From positions 1 through 64,000 of the forward strand of contig CALGJV010000012.1 of NCBI GenBank assembly GCA_937928595.1: a DNA stretch of 64,000 nucleotides, given 5' to 3'. Positions 1 through 9,476 of this stretch are shown here, piece by piece. The notes under the pieces are model-generated. The model did not search any database, was not told the DNA's origin, and saw only the letters and a list, made by a program, of their open reading frames with translations. Position numbers and translations under genes: made by a program. Every line of letters begins with the position of its first letter. Within the stretch, counting starts at the first letter, position 1. This DNA comes from an uncultured Phycisphaerae bacterium (GTDB lineage: Bacteria > Planctomycetota > Phycisphaerae > UBA1845 > Fen-1342).

Positions 1-138
1 CGGGCCGGCTCTCGGGTGCGGACGCGGCGGCCGTCGAGGGGAGCGCTGGAGCGGGAGGGATTCGGGCCTGCGGGTAGGACGTCGCGGATGCAGAGCGGAT
101 GAGGATGTCCTAACTCTTTTGCTGGACAAGGATTCCGC

Positions 139-167
139 TTGAACGGCTTCGGCGGTTCACTTATCAT
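139..167 (+). promoter_or_regulatory. Sigma-70-type promoter of the HU-like gene
   Basis: TTGAAC at 139-144 and TATCAT at 162-167 are separated by 17 bases. The -35 matches the consensus at 4 of 6 positions and the -10 at 5 of 6. It points at the HU-like gene, giving a leader of about 105 bases. The first 138 bases of the window show no gene I can support. Confidence 0.55.
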
Positions 168-278
168 GCAGTCAGTCAGGGATCCACGTCAGACCGTGGA
201 GAACGGTGGCAGCGAGGCGGAGCGTGCGGGCCGTGGGCACCGCGGCTCGAAGCGGAGCAGCGAGAGCTGGGGAACGTG

Positions 279-623
279 ATGAGCACGATCACAAAGAAGG
301 ATCTCGTCGATCGGATCGCGGACCGGACGGGGAACAAGCGGGTGGTCGTGAAGCAGATCGTCCAGCTCTTTCTCGACGAGATCGTCCGCGAGCTTGGTGA
401 GGGCAACCGCTTGGAGTTCCGGGATTTCGGCGTGTTCGAGCTCCGCTCCCGCGCGGCCCGCGTCGCCCAGAATCCCAAGACGATGGAGAAGGTCTACGTC
501 CCCTGCAAGCGGACGGTGAAGTTCAAGATCGGCCGGTTGATGAAGCAGCGGCTGTTCGCGGACAACGGCAAACCCAGCGAGGCGGGGATCCCGGCCCACC
601 CGGAGGGCCCTGCGGGCGGCTGA
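279..623 (+). CDS. HU/IHF-family DNA-binding protein
   Basis: A 114-residue histone-like protein expected to bind and bend DNA as a dimer. The N-terminal helical dimerisation part (TKKDLVDRIADRTG) and the later beta-arm region (RNPKT-like AQNPKT, then VPCKRTVKFKIGR) follow the HU/IHF pattern over residues 3-90. A tail of about 20 residues extends beyond the usual 90-residue family length and is rich in Pro, Gly and Ala. A GTG at 276 directly precedes the ATG at 279. I chose the ATG; the preceding purine-rich GGGGAAC gives a weak ribosome site for either. The gene stands alone, convergent with aconitase, and has its own promoter at 139-167. Whether it is HU or IHF cannot be decided from sequence reading alone. 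Confidence 0.9.
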   Translation: MSTITKKDLVDRIADRTGNKRVVVKQIVQLFLDEIVRELGEGNRLEFRDFGVFELRSRAARVAQNPKTMEKVYVPCKRTVKFKIGRLMKQRLFADNGKPSEAGIPAHPEGPAGG

Positions 624-698
624 GGCCGGTCCTGTCGCCGTAAGTTCATAGAGATCAACAAGTAGCGTACAGGCACCCGGGACCGCCCTGGGGCATGT

Positions 699-3395
699 TC
701 ACTTGCGCAGCAGCTTCCGCAGGACCAGCGGCAGCACGCCGCCGTGGCGGTAGTACTCGACATCCACCGGCGTGTCGAGCCGGCAGATCGCTTTGAACTC
801 GATCCGTTGGTCCGTCTCCGGGTTGTTCGCGATGACCGTCAACTCCTGGAGCGGGCGCACACGGTCGGTCAAATCGGGGATGTCGTAGTAGCCGCGGCCG
901 GTGAGCCCGAGCGACTCGGGGGTCTGGCCCTCGCGGAACTGGAGCGGCAGGACGCCCATGCCCACGAGGTTGCTGCGGTGGATCCGCTCGAAGCTGACAG
1001 CGAGCACGGCCCGGACGCCGAGCAAGGCGGTGCCCTTGGCGGCCCAGTCGCGCGAGCTGCCCATGCCGTAGTCGCGACCGGCGAGGATGATGAGCGGTGT
1101 GCCGGTCTCGCGGTATTTTTCGGCCGCGTCGAAGATGCTCATCTGGATGCCGGTCGGCAGGTGGACCGTCATGTTGCCTTCGGTGCCGGGTACCAGCAGG
1201 TTTCGCAGGCGGACGTTGGCGAACGTTCCGCGCGTCATGACGCGGTCGTTGCCCCGGCGAGCGCCGTAGCTGTTGAAGTCCGCCGGCTCGACGCCCTGCT
1301 CCTGGAGGTAGCGGCCAGCGGGAGAGTTCGGGTCGATGCTGCCGGCGGGGCTGATGTGGTCGGTGGTCACGCTGTCGCCCAGGAAGGCGAGGCACCGCGC
1401 GCCCCGCAGGGGCGCGACCGGGGGCGGCTCGAGGGTGAGTGTCGTGAAGAACGGCGGCTCCTGAATGTAGGTGCTGCCCTCGTCCCAGGGGTAGACGTCG
1501 CCCTCGGAGGCGCTCAGGCGCTGCCACTCCGGCGGACCGGCGAACACGTCGGCGTAGCGCTGGCGGAAGATTTCGGGTGTGACGAAGTGCGCGATGGCCG
1601 CGTCGATCTCGGCCTGCGTCGGCCAGAGCTCGCGGAGGTACACCGGACGGCCCTGCGGGTCGGTGCCGAGCGGCTCGGCGTGCAGGTCAATGTCCGTTGT
1701 GCCCGCCAGCGCGTAGGCCACGACCAGCGGGGGCGACGCCAGGTAGTTCGCCTTCACGAGCGGATTGACGCGGCCTTCGAAGTTGCGATTGCCGCTCAGA
1801 ACCGAGGCGACCACCAGGTCGTGCCGCTGGACGGCGCGGGCGATCTCGTCCGGCAGCGGCCCGCTGTTGCCGATGCAGGTCGTGCAGCCGTACCCCACGG
1901 TCTGGAACCCGAGCTGGTCGAAGTAGGGCGTCAGCCCGGCCGCGTCCAGGTAGCTCGTGACCACGCGCGAACCCGGCGCCAGCGAGGTCTTGACCCACGG
2001 GGGCGTGCGCAGGCCGCGCTCGACGGCCTTCTTCGCCAGCAGGCCGGCCGCGAGCATGACCGAAGGATTGCTCGTGTTCGTGCAACTCGTGATCGCCGCA
2101 ATCACGACCGAGCCGTGCTTCAGCCGGAACCGGCCGGAGGGGTGGTCCACTTCGACACCGTCGCCGCCAGCGTTCTTGCCGAAGGATTTGGATAGCTCCT
2201 GCTGCCACCGCGGCTTCATCTGGGAGAGCGGCACGCGGTCCTGCGGTCGCTTCGGTCCGGCCAGACTCGGCTCGACGGAGGCGAGGTCGAGCTCGACCGT
2301 CTGCGTGTAGCGCGGTTCCGGGCTGGCGGCGGTGCGGAACAGCCCCTGCTCCTTGCTATAGCGCTCGACCAAGTCGAGGGTCTCCTCGGACCGGCCGGTA
2401 AGCCGGAGGTACTCGAGCGTGCGGTCGTCGACGGGAAAGAAGCCGACGGTCGCGCCGTACTCGGGGGCCATGTTCGCGATCGTGGCGCGATCGGGCAGGC
2501 TCATCGCCGCCAGACCCTCCCCGAAGAACTCGACGAACTTGTTGACGACGCCCAGCTTGCGGAGCATTTCCGTGACGCGGAGCACAAGGTCCGTGGCCGT
2601 CGCGCCCTCGCGCAGGCCGCCGGTCAACCGCACGCCGACCACCTGCGGCACGAGCATGTACATGGGCTGGCCGAGCATGGCCGCCTCGGCCTCGATGCCG
2701 CCGACCCCCCAGCCGAGCACGCCGAGGCCGTTGATCATCGTGGTGTGGCTGTCGGTGCCGACCAGCGTGTCCGGGAACGCAACGGGTCGGTCGCCGCCAG
2801 AGCGCCGCATGACCACCTGTGCGAGGTACTCGAGATTGACCTGATGGACGATGCCCGTCGCCGGGGGGACGACCCGGAAGTCGCGAAAAGCGCGCTGGCC
2901 CCAACGGAGGAACTCGTAGCGTTCGCGGTTGCGGTGGAACTCGAGCCGCGCGTTGAGCTGGAGGGCGTCGGCCCGCCCGAAGTGGTCCACTTGGACCGAG
3001 TGGTCGATCACGAGGTCGGCCGGGATCAGCGGGTTGATGCGCCGCGGATCGCCGCCGAGCCGCCGCATCGCCGAGCGCATGGCCGCGAGGTCTACCAGCG
3101 CCGGCACGCCGGTGAAGTCCTGGAGAATGACGCGCGCCGGCGTGAACGGGATTTCCTTCTCGGGCAGCGGCCCGGGCGTCCACGCCGCCAGCGTGCGCAC
3201 GTGCTCATCGAGCACCGCGAAGCCGTCCACGTTGCGGAGGACGTTCTCCAGCAGCACACGGATCGAATACGGCAACTCGGCCATCCGGCCGAGACCCGCG
3301 CGCTCGAGCGCGTCGAGTCGGAAGATGTCGACCGGGCCGCCGCGTGTCTCGAGGGCAGCGCGAGCCGCGAAACCGGAAGTTGCTGAATGGGTCAT
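699..3395 (-). CDS. acnA: Aconitate hydratase (AcnA/IRP1 type)
   Basis: An 898-residue monomeric [4Fe-4S] enzyme that isomerises citrate to isocitrate in the citric acid cycle; the family usually runs to about 890-900 residues. Visible hallmarks are the substrate-channel motif [13 protein letters not shown], the cluster ligand Cys near residue 437 ([13 protein letters not shown]), two further ligands near 503 and 506 ([11 protein letters not shown]), and the C-terminal swivel domain with [16 protein letters not shown]. All catalytic segments are intact. A GGGAG sits 9 bases before the ATG at 3395. On the minus strand a TAGAGT element (3464-3459) lies about 65 bases upstream and could be a -10, but I see no convincing -35. 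With fumarase and ETF genes in the same window it fits an oxidative TCA cycle. Confidence 0.96.
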   Translation of the reverse strand: MTHSATSGFAARAALETRGGPVDIFRLDALERAGLGRMAELPYSIRVLLENVLRNVDGFAVLDEHVRTLAAWTPGPLPEKEIPFTPARVILQDFTGVPALVDLAAMRSAMRRLGGDPRRINPLIPADLVIDHSVQVDHFGRADALQLNARLEFHRNRERYEFLRWGQRAFRDFRVVPPATGIVHQVNLEYLAQVVMRRSGGDRPVAFPDTLVGTDSHTTMINGLGVLGWGVGGIEAEAAMLGQPMYMLVPQVVGVRLTGGLREGATATDLVLRVTEMLRKLGVVNKFVEFFGEGLAAMSLPDRATIANMAPEYGATVGFFPVDDRTLEYLRLTGRSEETLDLVERYSKEQGLFRTAASPEPRYTQTVELDLASVEPSLAGPKRPQDRVPLSQMKPRWQQELSKSFGKNAGGDGVEVDHPSGRFRLKHGSVVIAAITSCTNTSNPSVMLAAGLLAKKAVERGLRTPPWVKTSLAPGSRVVTSYLDAAGLTPYFDQLGFQTVGYGCTTCIGNSGPLPDEIARAVQRHDLVVASVLSGNRNFEGRVNPLVKANYLASPPLVVAYALAGTTDIDLHAEPLGTDPQGRPVYLRELWPTQAEIDAAIAHFVTPEIFRQRYADVFAGPPEWQRLSASEGDVYPWDEGSTYIQEPPFFTTLTLEPPPVAPLRGARCLAFLGDSVTTDHISPAGSIDPNSPAGRYLQEQGVEPADFNSYGARRGNDRVMTRGTFANVRLRNLLVPGTEGNMTVHLPTGIQMSIFDAAEKYRETGTPLIILAGRDYGMGSSRDWAAKGTALLGVRAVLAVSFERIHRSNLVGMGVLPLQFREGQTPESLGLTGRGYYDIPDLTDRVRPLQELTVIANNPETDQRIEFKAICRLDTPVDVEYYRHGGVLPLVLRKLLRK

Positions 3396-3582
3396 CGGAC
3401 GTCACTCCCGCGAAATCATTCGCCGCCGCCCGCGCGAGAGGCGGGGCCCGAATACACGACTCTAACCGGTGCTCACTGGAAACGCACGCGTCGCGCCGGG
3501 CGCGGTTGAGTGCCCTTCGTTGCCGCTCGCGCTCGATTGCGGCCCTCGCGACGCACGCGCCGCCGCACACCCGTTTCGGCCG

Positions 3583-5301
3583 CTAGCCGCATCTTCCGGT
3601 CGCCGGGGCCGGTACCGCCCCGGCCGCCGGCTCCACGCCCCGGGGAAACACGCACCGGTACACACGCAGGCCGCCCGACAAGTTGCGGCACGGCACGCCC
3701 CGCTGCCGGAGGAACCGGCACGCATAGTATGCCCGCTGCCCGGCGGCGCAGTGAACAACGATCGGCTTGTCCCGCGGAATCTCGCCCCAACGGTCCCGCA
3801 GCTCGCCGAGGGGGATCAGGTGCGCGCCCGGGATGCGGGCCGCGGCGTGCTCGCCAGGCTCGCGGACATCCACGATCGTGTACCGGTCGCGGCGGGCCTC
3901 GTCCAGCTCCTCGGCGTAGATCACCTCGTCGTCGCCGGACAGCACGTTCGCCGCGACGAACCCGGCCATGTTCACGGGGTCCTTGGCCGAGCCGAACTGC
4001 GGCGCGTAGGCCAGCTCCGCTTCCGCCAGGTCCGTGACGGTGAGCCGGGCTTGAATCGCCAGCGCCAGCACGTCGATCCGCTTGTCGACCCCCTCGCCGC
4101 CGACGATCTGAGCCCCGAGCACGCGTCCGTCGTCCGGTGTGAAGAGCAGCTTGAGGATCATCGGCTGTGCGCCGGGAAAGTAGGCCGCGTGCTGGTTGGG
4201 AACGATGTACACCTTCCGATAGGGCCGCCCTGTCGCCTTGAGGCGCTTCTCCGAAGCGCCCGTTGCCGCTGCCACCACGCCGAAGACGCGCACGATGCTC
4301 GTTCCCTGCGTGCCGCGGAAGCGGGCCGAGCGGCCGAAAATGTTGTCCACCGCGATACGGGCCTGGCGGTTGGCCGGGCCGGCCAGCGGCACGAACACTC
4401 GGTCCCCCAGCACCGGATCGCCCACCTCGACCGCGTCGCCGACCGCGTAGATGTGCGGATTGCTTGTCTGCATGCGGTCGTCCACGACGATGGCCCCGCG
4501 CGGCGTGAGCCGCAGGCCGGCCGACTGCGCCAACCCGGTGTCGGGCCGGACGCCGACGGCAAGCACGACGAGGTCGGCCGCGAGCGTCGCGCCGCTCCGA
4601 AGTGTGGCGCGTACCCGGCCGTCCTCGTCCGCGAAGCCCGTCACCGCGTCGCCGAGGAGGACCTGCACGCCGTTGCGGGCCAGTTCCTCCTGCACCGGCG
4701 TCGCCATCTCCGCGTCGAGCGGCGGCAGCACTTGCGGCAGCAGCTCGACCAGCGTGACGGCCGTGCCGCGGCGTCGCAGGTTCTCCGCCATCTCCAGCCC
4801 GATGAAGCCGCCGCCGACGATCAGCGTCTGCGGCGCGCCGGCGTCGACGACCGCCTTGATCCGATCCATGTCCGAGAGGTTGCGGAGCGTCAGGATGCGC
4901 GGATGCTCGATGCCCGGCAGGGGCGGCCGCACCGGGGCCGCGCCGGGCGACAGCAGCAGCGCGTCGTACGGTTCCTCGTATTCCCGGCCGGTCGCCAGAT
5001 CGCGCAGTCGCACGCGTCGAGCCGCCGCGTCAAGCGCCACGGCCTCGGTGCGGGTGCGAATGTCGAGCCGAAAGCGTTCCGCGAGGCCGGTGCGCGTCTG
5101 TACGAGCAGGCGACGCCGGTCCGCGATTTCACCGCCGACGTGGTACGGAAGGCCGCAGTTGGCGAACGACACCTCCGCACCGCGCTCGACGAGCACGATG
5201 TCGGCGTCCTCGGACAGGCGACGGGCACGGGCCGCGGCAGTGGCTCCGCCGGCGACGCCGCCGATGATGACGAGTCGAACGGGCACGGGCTGACACTCCA
5301 T
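3583..5301 (-). CDS. cdr: CoA-disulfide reductase-like flavoprotein with rhodanese domain
   Basis: A 572-residue pyridine-nucleotide-disulfide oxidoreductase fused to a C-terminal rhodanese domain, the CoADR-RHD architecture. Members use FAD, NAD(P)H and one active-site Cys to reduce CoA disulfide, CoA persulfide or polysulfide. An FAD Rossmann motif (IIGGVAGGATAA) lies at residues 12-23, and the single-Cys active site SFANCGLPY puts Cys at residue 49. A second nucleotide motif (LIVGGGFIGLEMAE) lies mid-protein, and FAD contacts (YAVGDAVEV) follow. The rhodanese domain carries the catalytic loop VHCAAGQR near residue 517. The start is uncertain: ATG at 5301 is listed, but GTG at 5286 has a better spaced GGAG and would begin MPVRLVIIGG, as in most relatives. 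The physiological substrate is not certain. Confidence 0.88.
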   Translation of the reverse strand: MECQPVPVRLVIIGGVAGGATAAARARRLSEDADIVLVERGAEVSFANCGLPYHVGGEIADRRRLLVQTRTGLAERFRLDIRTRTEAVALDAAARRVRLRDLATGREYEEPYDALLLSPGAAPVRPPLPGIEHPRILTLRNLSDMDRIKAVVDAGAPQTLIVGGGFIGLEMAENLRRRGTAVTLVELLPQVLPPLDAEMATPVQEELARNGVQVLLGDAVTGFADEDGRVRATLRSGATLAADLVVLAVGVRPDTGLAQSAGLRLTPRGAIVVDDRMQTSNPHIYAVGDAVEVGDPVLGDRVFVPLAGPANRQARIAVDNIFGRSARFRGTQGTSIVRVFGVVAAATGASEKRLKATGRPYRKVYIVPNQHAAYFPGAQPMILKLLFTPDDGRVLGAQIVGGEGVDKRIDVLALAIQARLTVTDLAEAELAYAPQFGSAKDPVNMAGFVAANVLSGDDEVIYAEELDEARRDRYTIVDVREPGEHAAARIPGAHLIPLGELRDRWGEIPRDKPIVVHCAAGQRAYYACRFLRQRGVPCRNLSGGLRVYRCVFPRGVEPAAGAVPAPATGRCG

Positions 5302-5398
5302 CTGCCGCCCTGTGGCGGCGGGGCAAGGGTACGGGGGCTCCGCGGGGCCGGCCGCGCGGACCCGGCGGCGCACACGCCGCGCGTTGCGTAAATCGCCG

Positions 5399-6325
5399 TT
5401 ACTCCTCCGGGGCCGTCGGCTTGTCCTCTTCGACCGGTGGCTTGGGGAGCTCCGGGTAACCTGCGGGCGTCCGGGTCGCCGGCCCGTGGGGCGGTGTGGC
5501 CGCCGGACCGTTGCCGGGGGCGGTCGTGGGCGGTGCGACCGGCGGTGCCGCCACGGCCCCCGCGAGCGCTCGGTACGCACGCCGGATGTGGGGCGGATCG
5601 ATCGGCTGCGACTTCTCGGGATCGGGCACCGCTCGTCCCGCTTGCCGTTCCGCGTCGGTCTTGGCCTGAAGCTCTGGCGCGACGCGCGTCTCGACGTTGC
5701 GGATGCGATCCACGACCTCAAGCCCCTCGATGACACGGCCGAAGACGCAGTAGCCCCAGCCGTCGTGGCCGGGGTAGTCCAGGCGCGGGTTGTTCTCGAC
5801 GTTGATGAAGAATTGCGACGTCGCCGAGTGCGGGGCGGAGGCGCGGGCCAGCGCGATCGTCCCGCGGAGATTCTTCAGGTGGTTGGTGGCCTCGTTCCTG
5901 ACCGGGGCCAACAACCCCTCTTTCTTCGGTTCGTTCAGGCTGGTGTATCCGCCGCCCTGGATGACGAAGTCGGGCAGGACCCGGTGGAAAATCGTGCCGT
6001 TGTAGAACCCGGAGTCCACATATCTGAGGAAATTCTCGACTGAATGCGGGGCCGCCGTGCGGTTGAGCTCCAGCACAATGTTGCCCCAGACCTCGTCGCC
6101 CCGGCCAATCTCGAGAATGACGCGCGGCAGGTTGTCGGCCGCGGTCGGGGGCGCGGGCGGCGCGGGAACCGCCGGCTGTGGCGCGGGGGTGGCGGGCGGC
6201 GGCACGGGGTGGGGGGCCGGGGCCGGCGTCGGGTTGGGGGGCTCGGGCGGCGTCTGCCCCGCGGCCGGCGCGATGAGCAGCGCCAGCGTCGCCACGATCC
6301 CCGTCAGCAGCAGGTACGACCTCAT
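5399..6325 (-). CDS. Secreted cyclophilin-type peptidyl-prolyl isomerase
   Basis: A 308-residue exported PPIase predicted to catalyse proline isomerisation during folding of periplasmic proteins. A signal peptide (residues 1-23, ending near APAAG) is followed by a Pro/Ala-rich linker to about residue 67. The cyclophilin fold then includes [28 protein letters not shown] and GYCVFGRVIEGLEVV. A second Pro-rich tail with acidic end follows. I chose ATG 6325 because GGAGG lies 7 bases upstream on the minus strand; a longer frame to 6382 has no such site and would bury the signal peptide. It lies just downstream of a second, fused PPIase gene on the same strand, with a 168-base gap between them. 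Confidence 0.93.
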   Translation of the reverse strand: MRSYLLLTGIVATLALLIAPAAGQTPPEPPNPTPAPAPHPVPPPATPAPQPAVPAPPAPPTAADNLPRVILEIGRGDEVWGNIVLELNRTAAPHSVENFLRYVDSGFYNGTIFHRVLPDFVIQGGGYTSLNEPKKEGLLAPVRNEATNHLKNLRGTIALARASAPHSATSQFFINVENNPRLDYPGHDGWGYCVFGRVIEGLEVVDRIRNVETRVAPELQAKTDAERQAGRAVPDPEKSQPIDPPHIRRAYRALAGAVAAPPVAPPTTAPGNGPAATPPHGPATRTPAGYPELPKPPVEEDKPTAPEE

Positions 6326-6493
6326 GACCAACCTCCGACCGCTGAGGCAAACCAAGGCCCCGTCCGGGGCGCCCGTCCACACGCGCGACCGCCCGGGTCG
6401 AACGACATGGCCCGGCCGGGGGCCGCGACGATCCTCCCCGCGGCCTCGAGCCGCGCGACGCCGCAGGTCGCGCGGACGCGGCCCGCGGTGTGT

Positions 6494-7636
6494 TCAGTTA
6501 ATCGCCAGCAGTTCGACATCGAACACGAGCGTGGCGTTCGGCGGAATCCGCGGCGGCGAACCGCGCGCGCCGTAGCCCAACTCGCCGGGGATCACGAGCC
6601 GGCACTTCTCCCCGACCTTCATGCGGCCGACCCCCTCGGTCCAGCCCGCGATCACGCGGTTGAGCGGGAAGCTCGTCGGCTCGCCGCGGTCGACCGAGCT
6701 GTCGAACTTGGTGCCGTCGAGCAGCCAGCCGGTGTAGTGCACCTTGACCGTGTCGGTCGGCTTCGGCGACGGGCCGGTGCCTTCCTTCAGAATCATGTAG
6801 CGCAGGCCGGAGGACGTCTGTTCGAACTTCTTGCCCTGCTCGGCCTCGACTTTGGCGAGGTACGTCATCAGTTCCTTCTCAGCCGCCATGCGGATCTCCT
6901 CTGCGGCGCCGCGAATGGCCGCCAGCACCGCGGCGCGTTCCGCCGCGCGGGTGTCGGCGGCCGGCAGCGGCGCATCGGGTTTGGCCGCGGCGGCCTTGAC
7001 CTCGTCTTCCAGCAACAGCCGGACCGACTTGATGAGAATCGGCGTCTCGGGCACCACGCGGCCCATGCCGAGGTTGGCGTCGTCGCGCGTCGGCGTGTTG
7101 CGGATCGTCTCGACGGTTTCCATTCCGCCGATCACCTTCCCGAACACGGCGTAGCCCGCCCCGTCGGGTTGCGGCTTGTCGAGCTGCGGGTTGTCCACCA
7201 CGTTGATGAAGAATTGGGAGGTGGCCGAGTCGGCATTCCCACCGATGCGGGCCATCGCCACGGTGCCCTTCTCGTTCTTGAGCCCGTTTTTCCACTCGTT
7301 CTTGATCGGCTTGCGCTGGCCTTCCTTTTTCGGCTCCAGCGCCGGCGTGAGGCCGCCGCCCTGAATCATGAACGTCGGGATGACGCGGTGGAAGATGGTG
7401 CCCGTGTAGTAACCGCTCGCGGCGTACTCGGCGAAGTTGGCCACCGAGATCGGCGCCTTCGCGAGGTCCAGCTCCAGCACGATGTTCCCGACGCTGGTCT
7501 CAATCGCGTAGTACACGTGTCCCGGGTACGCGGTCGCAGTGGTGGGTTGCTCCGCCGCGGCCGGCTTGGCGTCCTGGGCGGCGGCCAGCAGGGCCCCGCT
7601 GAGCAGTACCGCCACCGTCATCCCGCTTCGCAACAT
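6494..7636 (-). CDS. Secreted cyclophilin-FKBP fusion peptidyl-prolyl isomerase
   Basis: A 380-residue protein that joins two unrelated PPIase folds. A signal peptide (about residues 1-20) precedes a cyclophilin domain at roughly 40-215, with [16 protein letters not shown] and [14 protein letters not shown] helical linker rich in Ala and Glu (about 225-285) resembles the FkpA-type N-terminal dimerisation segment. An FKBP domain follows at about 290-380, with [29 protein letters not shown] and the terminal FDVELL strand. Active residues of both folds appear conserved. GGAG lies 8 bases before ATG 7636. A promoter (7715-7743) overlaps the end of the upstream thioesterase gene. Dual PPIases are known in some bacteria and protists, but this order and size look uncommon. 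A periplasmic folding role is inferred from the signal peptide. Confidence 0.93.
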   Translation of the reverse strand: MLRSGMTVAVLLSGALLAAAQDAKPAAAEQPTTATAYPGHVYYAIETSVGNIVLELDLAKAPISVANFAEYAASGYYTGTIFHRVIPTFMIQGGGLTPALEPKKEGQRKPIKNEWKNGLKNEKGTVAMARIGGNADSATSQFFINVVDNPQLDKPQPDGAGYAVFGKVIGGMETVETIRNTPTRDDANLGMGRVVPETPILIKSVRLLLEDEVKAAAAKPDAPLPAADTRAAERAAVLAAIRGAAEEIRMAAEKELMTYLAKVEAEQGKKFEQTSSGLRYMILKEGTGPSPKPTDTVKVHYTGWLLDGTKFDSSVDRGEPTSFPLNRVIAGWTEGVGRMKVGEKCRLVIPGELGYGARGSPPRIPPNATLVFDVELLAIN

Positions 7637-7714
7637 TTTCTGGCTCCGTCACTGGGGTGAAAAACCGGCATGGGCCGGAGCGGCGGCATCGGCCGCCAGC
7701 CCGCCCACTGTGGC

Positions 7715-7743
7715 AGTCTAGCCGAGTCCGCGGAGGGTGTCAC
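7715..7743 (-). promoter_or_regulatory. Promoter of the cyclophilin-FKBP gene
   Basis: On the minus strand GTGACA (7743-7738) and TAGACT (7720-7715) are separated by 17 bases. The -35 matches TTGACA at 5 of 6 positions. The -35 overlaps the stop codon of the upstream thioesterase gene, so the PPIase gene probably has its own start of transcription. Confidence 0.5.
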
Positions 7744-8156
7744 GACGGCCCGGCGCCGGTGAGCTGCGCGTAGAGGTCGTCCGGCAGCGGATGGGGGCGG
7801 CCGTCCCGGCCCACGGCCACGAGCGTCGAGCGGGCCTCGGTCAGCAGCCGGTCGCCGTTGCGCAGCCGGTACTCGTGCTCAACGAGCAGGGGGGTCAGCC
7901 GCGCGGTGGCCGTGGTCAGCGTCAGGAGGTCGTCGTAGCGGGCCGGCGCCCGGAAGCGGCACTCGAGCTTGGCCACGACGTAGAACACGCCGCGGGCCTC
8001 CATGTCGCGATAGCGTACGCCGTTGCGGCGGAGCAGCTCGGTGCGGCCGAGCTCGAAGTAGACGAAGTACTGCGCGTGGTGCAGATAGCCCATCGCGTCC
8101 GCCTCGGCGTAGCGGACCCGGATCTCGACGTCGCAACTGGGTACGGGACTCGTCAT
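7740..8156 (-). CDS. Acyl-CoA thioesterase, 4HBT/YbgC family
   Basis: A 138-residue single hotdog-fold protein of the 4-hydroxybenzoyl-CoA thioesterase/YbgC group, which hydrolyses acyl-CoA thioesters. The N-terminal signature RVRYAEADAMGYLHHAQYFVYFELGRTELLR contains the catalytic Asp region and the following HHAQY segment; the typical long helix and beta sheet follow. Length is normal for the family. No Shine-Dalgarno sequence precedes ATG 8156. Instead a TACACT element at 8168-8163 would place transcription start at or near the ATG, so a leaderless transcript is possible, though no good -35 supports it. The substrate cannot be read from sequence. Confidence 0.88.
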   Translation of the reverse strand: MTSPVPSCDVEIRVRYAEADAMGYLHHAQYFVYFELGRTELLRRNGVRYRDMEARGVFYVVAKLECRFRAPARYDDLLTLTTATARLTPLLVEHEYRLRNGDRLLTEARSTLVAVGRDGRPHPLPDDLYAQLTGAGPS

Positions 8157-8195
8157 GCCGCGAGTGTAGCGGCGGCCGCGCGGGTTGGCGCGGGG

Positions 8196-9062
8196 CTAGC
8201 GGCCGTCGTAGAGTCGGTTGCCGAGCAGGTCGTCCAGTGCCGGCTCGGCTAGGATCTTCTGGACGGTCTGCTCGAGGTCGTACTCGACGCGGACGAACTC
8301 GACGCGCTCGACGCTGCTGCGCAGGGCGGCGTCGACCAGGCTTTCGGCCCCGTCTTCGGCGCCGGGGCGGCGGTGCACGACGACGTAGCTGGCGCGCTGA
8401 TCGCGGTCGCGGGGCTGACCGACACTGCCGACGTTGATGATCGCCCGCTCGTCCTCGACCTCGTAGAAGGGGGCGTCCAGCAGCTCGTTCGGCGGATCGA
8501 AGTAGGGGTCGTCGAGAAACACGCCGGGCTGGTGGGTGTGACCCACGAAGCACAGCCGGGCGTCCAGCCGCTCGAAGTTCGCGATGACCTTCTGCGGGTT
8601 GGTGAACACGTCCTCGGGAAAGATGTACTCATTCAGCGGTCGGCGGGGGGAGGCATGCACGAAGAGGATGTCGCCTTCCTTCACGCGGACCCGCAGCTCG
8701 CCCAGGAACTTCCAACGGGCAGCCCGCAGGGCCGGGTCGGGCTCGGCCTCGAGCATCTGCCGCGTCCAGTAACACGCCTTCTCGGCCGGCAGGTTGAAGT
8801 TGGTGGGCTCATAGAGCACCGCGTGGTCGTGGTTGCCCATGAGCGTGAGGCGGCAGCGCGTGCGGATCAGGTCCAGGCACTCGCACGGGTTGGCGCCGTA
8901 GCCGGTCAGGTCGCCGAGGCACACGATCTCGGTGATCCCCCGGGTGTCGATGTCGTCCAGCACGGCCTGGAGCGCTTCCAGGTTGGAGTGAATATCGCTG
9001 ATGATCGCGAACGCCGGACTGCGCGGCGCCGGCGGCGCGGACTTGCCCTTGCTCTTGGTCAT
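8196..9062 (-). CDS. Calcineurin-like metallophosphoesterase
   Basis: A 288-residue phosphoesterase with the complete dinuclear metal set in order: SDIHSN near residue 22, CLGDLTGYG near 50, GNHDHAV near 78, and later HTHQPG. The close spacing and short length resemble YfcE/serine-threonine phosphatase-like predicted phosphodiesterases rather than Mre11-type nucleases. No signal peptide is visible, so it should be cytoplasmic. The start ATG overlaps the stop of the upstream Trm112-like gene by four bases (9059-9062), indicating translational coupling. The first 15 residues are Lys/Pro-rich. Substrate unknown. Confidence 0.88.
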   Translation of the reverse strand: MTKSKGKSAPPAPRSPAFAIISDIHSNLEALQAVLDDIDTRGITEIVCLGDLTGYGANPCECLDLIRTRCRLTLMGNHDHAVLYEPTNFNLPAEKACYWTRQMLEAEPDPALRAARWKFLGELRVRVKEGDILFVHASPRRPLNEYIFPEDVFTNPQKVIANFERLDARLCFVGHTHQPGVFLDDPYFDPPNELLDAPFYEVEDERAIINVGSVGQPRDRDQRASYVVVHRRPGAEDGAESLVDAALRSSVERVEFVRVEYDLEQTVQKILAEPALDDLLGNRLYDGR

Positions 9063-9250
9063 GCGTGCGGCTCGCGGTTCGCGGCCGGCAGCTCGGCCTC
9101 ATCGGGGATCAGCACGGGCCAGCGCTCCTCCATCCGGTAGAGCCGGCCGCAGCGCGGACAGTGCAAGCCGCGCTCGTGTTCGCGCAGCGGCGCGCGGCAC
9201 TCCGGCACCGGGCACACGAGTATGGCGAGCAAATCCGGAGGAAGCGACAT
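9059..9250 (-). CDS. Trm112/YcaR-family small zinc-ribbon-like protein
   Basis: A 63-residue protein beginning MSLPPDLLAILVCPVPEC. It follows the Trm112/UPF0434 pattern, with two Cys pairs (CPVPEC and HCPRCG) and the terminal WPVLIPDEAEL strand typical of the family. Family members are small partners or activators of methyltransferases, but bacterial copies have varied contexts, so no partner is assigned. The Cys spacing CPVPEC is wider than the usual CPxC. The ATG at 9250 was chosen because it begins at the conserved domain; the ribosome site is weak. It is coupled to the metallophosphoesterase downstream by a 4-base overlap. Confidence 0.78.
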   Translation of the reverse strand: MSLPPDLLAILVCPVPECRAPLREHERGLHCPRCGRLYRMEERWPVLIPDEAELPAANREPHA

Positions 9251-9420
9251 CCGGCGCGTCCCCAGCCAAGGTTCTCCGCCGCCGCGGCGGTGCCAGAGGA
9301 TAGGTGCCGCCCACGGCGGAATCAATCGCGCCGGACGGCCCCACCGGCCGCCCGGGCGCGAGCCGGTTCAACCGGCTCGCGCAGGTATCGCAGCATCCAC
9401 GGCGTGTCGTGAAGAAACAC

Positions 9421-9454
9421 TTGACACCGGCCGATTATGAGCATATGACCATAA
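9421..9454 (+). promoter_or_regulatory. Promoter with overlapping palindromic operator for the DUF134 operon
   Basis: TTGACA (9421-9426, perfect match) and TATGAC (9444-9449) are 17 bases apart. A 20-base near-palindrome, 9435-9454 (arms TTATG/CATAA around a central CATATG), covers the -10. The placement is what an autorepressor site would show; DUF134 itself is the natural candidate to bind. Transcription would start about 20 bases before the ATG. Confidence 0.6.
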
Positions 9455-9476
9455 CAGGGAAGAAGGTGAACCGCGT

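Noticed and set aside
5302-5736. N-terminal extension of the CoA-disulfide-reductase frame
   Set aside because: It is Arg/Pro-rich, overlaps the cyclophilin gene at 5399-6325, and the Rossmann motif of the enzyme starts just after ATG 5301.
9063-9412. Plus-strand frame opposite the Trm112-like and metallophosphoesterase genes
   Set aside because: Shadow of minus-strand coding; it lacks a ribosome site and any recognisable domain, while the minus-strand genes keep full motifs.
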